Positions 62,857 through 64,000 of a stretch of DNA of 64,000 bases are shown piece after piece. The stretch is taken from positions 124,078 through 188,077 of the forward strand of contig NHFN02000017.1 of the NCBI GenBank assembly GCA_002170245.2. The letters are read 5' to 3'. Position 1 is the first letter of the stretch, and each line of letters opens with the position of its first letter. This DNA comes from Gammaproteobacteria bacterium TMED112. GTDB lineage: Bacteria; Pseudomonadota; Gammaproteobacteria; Magnimaribacterales; TMED112. A model generated the notes under the pieces. The model did not search any database, was not told the origin of the DNA, and saw only the letters and a program-made list of their open reading frames with translations. The position numbers and the translations under genes are program-made.

Positions 62857-63743
62857 AATTTTTCAATAATTCTCATTTTAGCGCTTCTAGCTCTTGGGTT
62901 CAGGGAAATTTCTTCAGGAGGAGGATAAATTATTTTACTTATCTTAAATTTATCAGGAACATCTTTATGTATCAAAGGGATATCTTTTTCATGAAAATTG
63001 ATTTTTGGTTTAAATGTTTGTTTTGCAATCCTATCTTCAAGAGAATGAAATGTAATTATCACTAATTTACCTGATTTAATTAATTTTTCTTTAATTTTTT
63101 CTAGGCAAACTGAGAGATTTTCAATTTCTGAATTTACAGCCATCCTCAGGGCTTGAAATGACTTTGTTGCCGGATGTTTTTTTGTTTTGATTGCTTTAGC
63201 TGCTTTAATGATTTCTGCTAGTTCTAGAGTATTTTTAATTGAATTTTTTTCTCTATGTTTAATGATAAATTTTGCTATTTTTCTAGATTCCTTTTCCTCA
63301 CCAAATTTCCAAAGAATTGTGGAAATCTCTTTTTCACTAAATTCTTCAATTATATCTTTGCATGTAAATTCCTGTTTTTGATTGAATCTCATATCCAACG
63401 GTCCTTTTGCTTGAAAACTAAATCCTCTTTCAGGATCATCAAGCTGTGGTGATGAAACCCCACAATCAAGCAAAACTCCTGTTAAAGAATTGTCTTTAAT
63501 AAAATCGTCAATCTTTGAAAAATTTGTTTTGATGAATCTAAAATTTTGATGTTTAATATTCTCAGCAACTTCCACGGCTGAATCATCTAAATCAAATGAA
63601 ACTAGTTGCCCTTTTGATGAAAGTCTCTCTAAGATTTTTTTTGTATGTCCTCCTCTTCCAAATGTACAATCCAGATACAAGCCATCTGTATCTGAAATTA
63701 GGTTATTTACAGATTCTTCCAGAAGTATTGGTGTATGTTTAAT
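62853..63743 (-). CDS. rsmH: 16S rRNA m4C1402 methyltransferase RsmH (MraW), probable ATT start
   Basis: Upstream of the listed TTG start the frame reads (I/M)KHTPILLEESVNNLISDTDG-LYLDCTFGRGGHTKKIL, matching the conserved RsmH N-terminus. Confidence 0.9.
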   Translation of the reverse strand: MKHTPILLEESVNNLISDTDGLYLDCTFGRGGHTKKILERLSSKGQLVSFDLDDSAVEVAENIKHQNFRFIKTNFSKIDDFIKDNSLTGVLLDCGVSSPQLDDPERGFSFQAKGPLDMRFNQKQEFTCKDIIEEFSEKEISTILWKFGEEKESRKIAKFIIKHREKNSIKNTLELAEIIKAAKAIKTKKHPATKSFQALRMAVNSEIENLSVCLEKIKEKLIKSGKLVIITFHSLEDRIAKQTFKPKINFHEKDIPLIHKDVPDKFKISKIIYPPPEEISLNPRARSAKMRIIEKL

Positions 63744-64000
63744 CCTCTAAACTCCGTATTACATCATTTATATCAATTAAGTTAAGTTTTTCAGGATCCA
63801 CATACCCTTTTAATTCTTTTCTTACTGTATTCATATCTCGCACAGGTCTTATATAAGAATTTGAAAATTCATCTAGATTAAATCTTCTCAAGCCTGTTGC
63901 AATAATAGTTACTACTATTTCATCTCCAAATGATTCATCTATTGTAAGCCCTGGAATTGCCTCAACACCCTCTTGACTTATGCTTTGTGCTTGTCTCATG
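63739..64000 (-). CDS. ftsZ: cell division protein FtsZ, C-terminal part, runs off window edge
   Basis: GLTIDESFGDEIVVTIIATGLRRF matches the FtsZ C-terminal domain (E. coli GTSLDPDMNDELRVTVVATGIG); does not resemble MraZ. Confidence 0.82.
   Translation of the reverse strand, partial: MRQAQSISQEGVEAIPGLTIDESFGDEIVVTIIATGLRRFNLDEFSNSYIRPVRDMNTVRKELKGYVDPEKLNLIDINDVIRSLED

Noticed and set aside
63739-63999. mraZ at the head of the dcw cluster
   Set aside because: Expected by synteny, but the translation matches the FtsZ C-terminal domain, not MraZ.

Overview
AT-rich, very compact bacterial chromosome segment. Gene content and synteny (isc-ndk-ispG-hisS-yfgM-bamB-der; dapA-bamC-purC; aspS-yebC-tolQRAB-pal-cpoB-tRNA-Lys; pyrG-kdsA-eno-ftsB-ispD/F-surE; dcw cluster) point to a streamlined marine gammaproteobacterium, perhaps SAR86-like (inference; no search was run). 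Most of the window is core metabolism, Fe-S assembly, TCA cycle, Tol-Pal, cell division and peptidoglycan synthesis. I saw no prophage, transposon or CRISPR. Main points of interest: (1) an fmdB-type zinc-ribbon pseudogene upstream of aspS, with four in-frame stops and no frameshift; (2) a permuted dcw cluster in which ftsZ precedes rsmH rather than following ftsA; (3) a likely ATT start codon for rsmH overlapping the ftsZ stop; (4) 26 same-strand genes over about 23.7 kb with almost no intergenic DNA; (5) all four convergent gene pairs overlapping by exactly 4 nt; (6) an isc operon without hscB/hscA or iscR, with a degenerate HscA-recognition motif in IscU; (7) a small PD-(D/E)XK-like nuclease in the position ruvCAB occupies in Pseudomonas; (8) a multidomain surface subtilase lipoprotein with two Pro-rich repeat tracts. 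All family assignments come from reading the translations.
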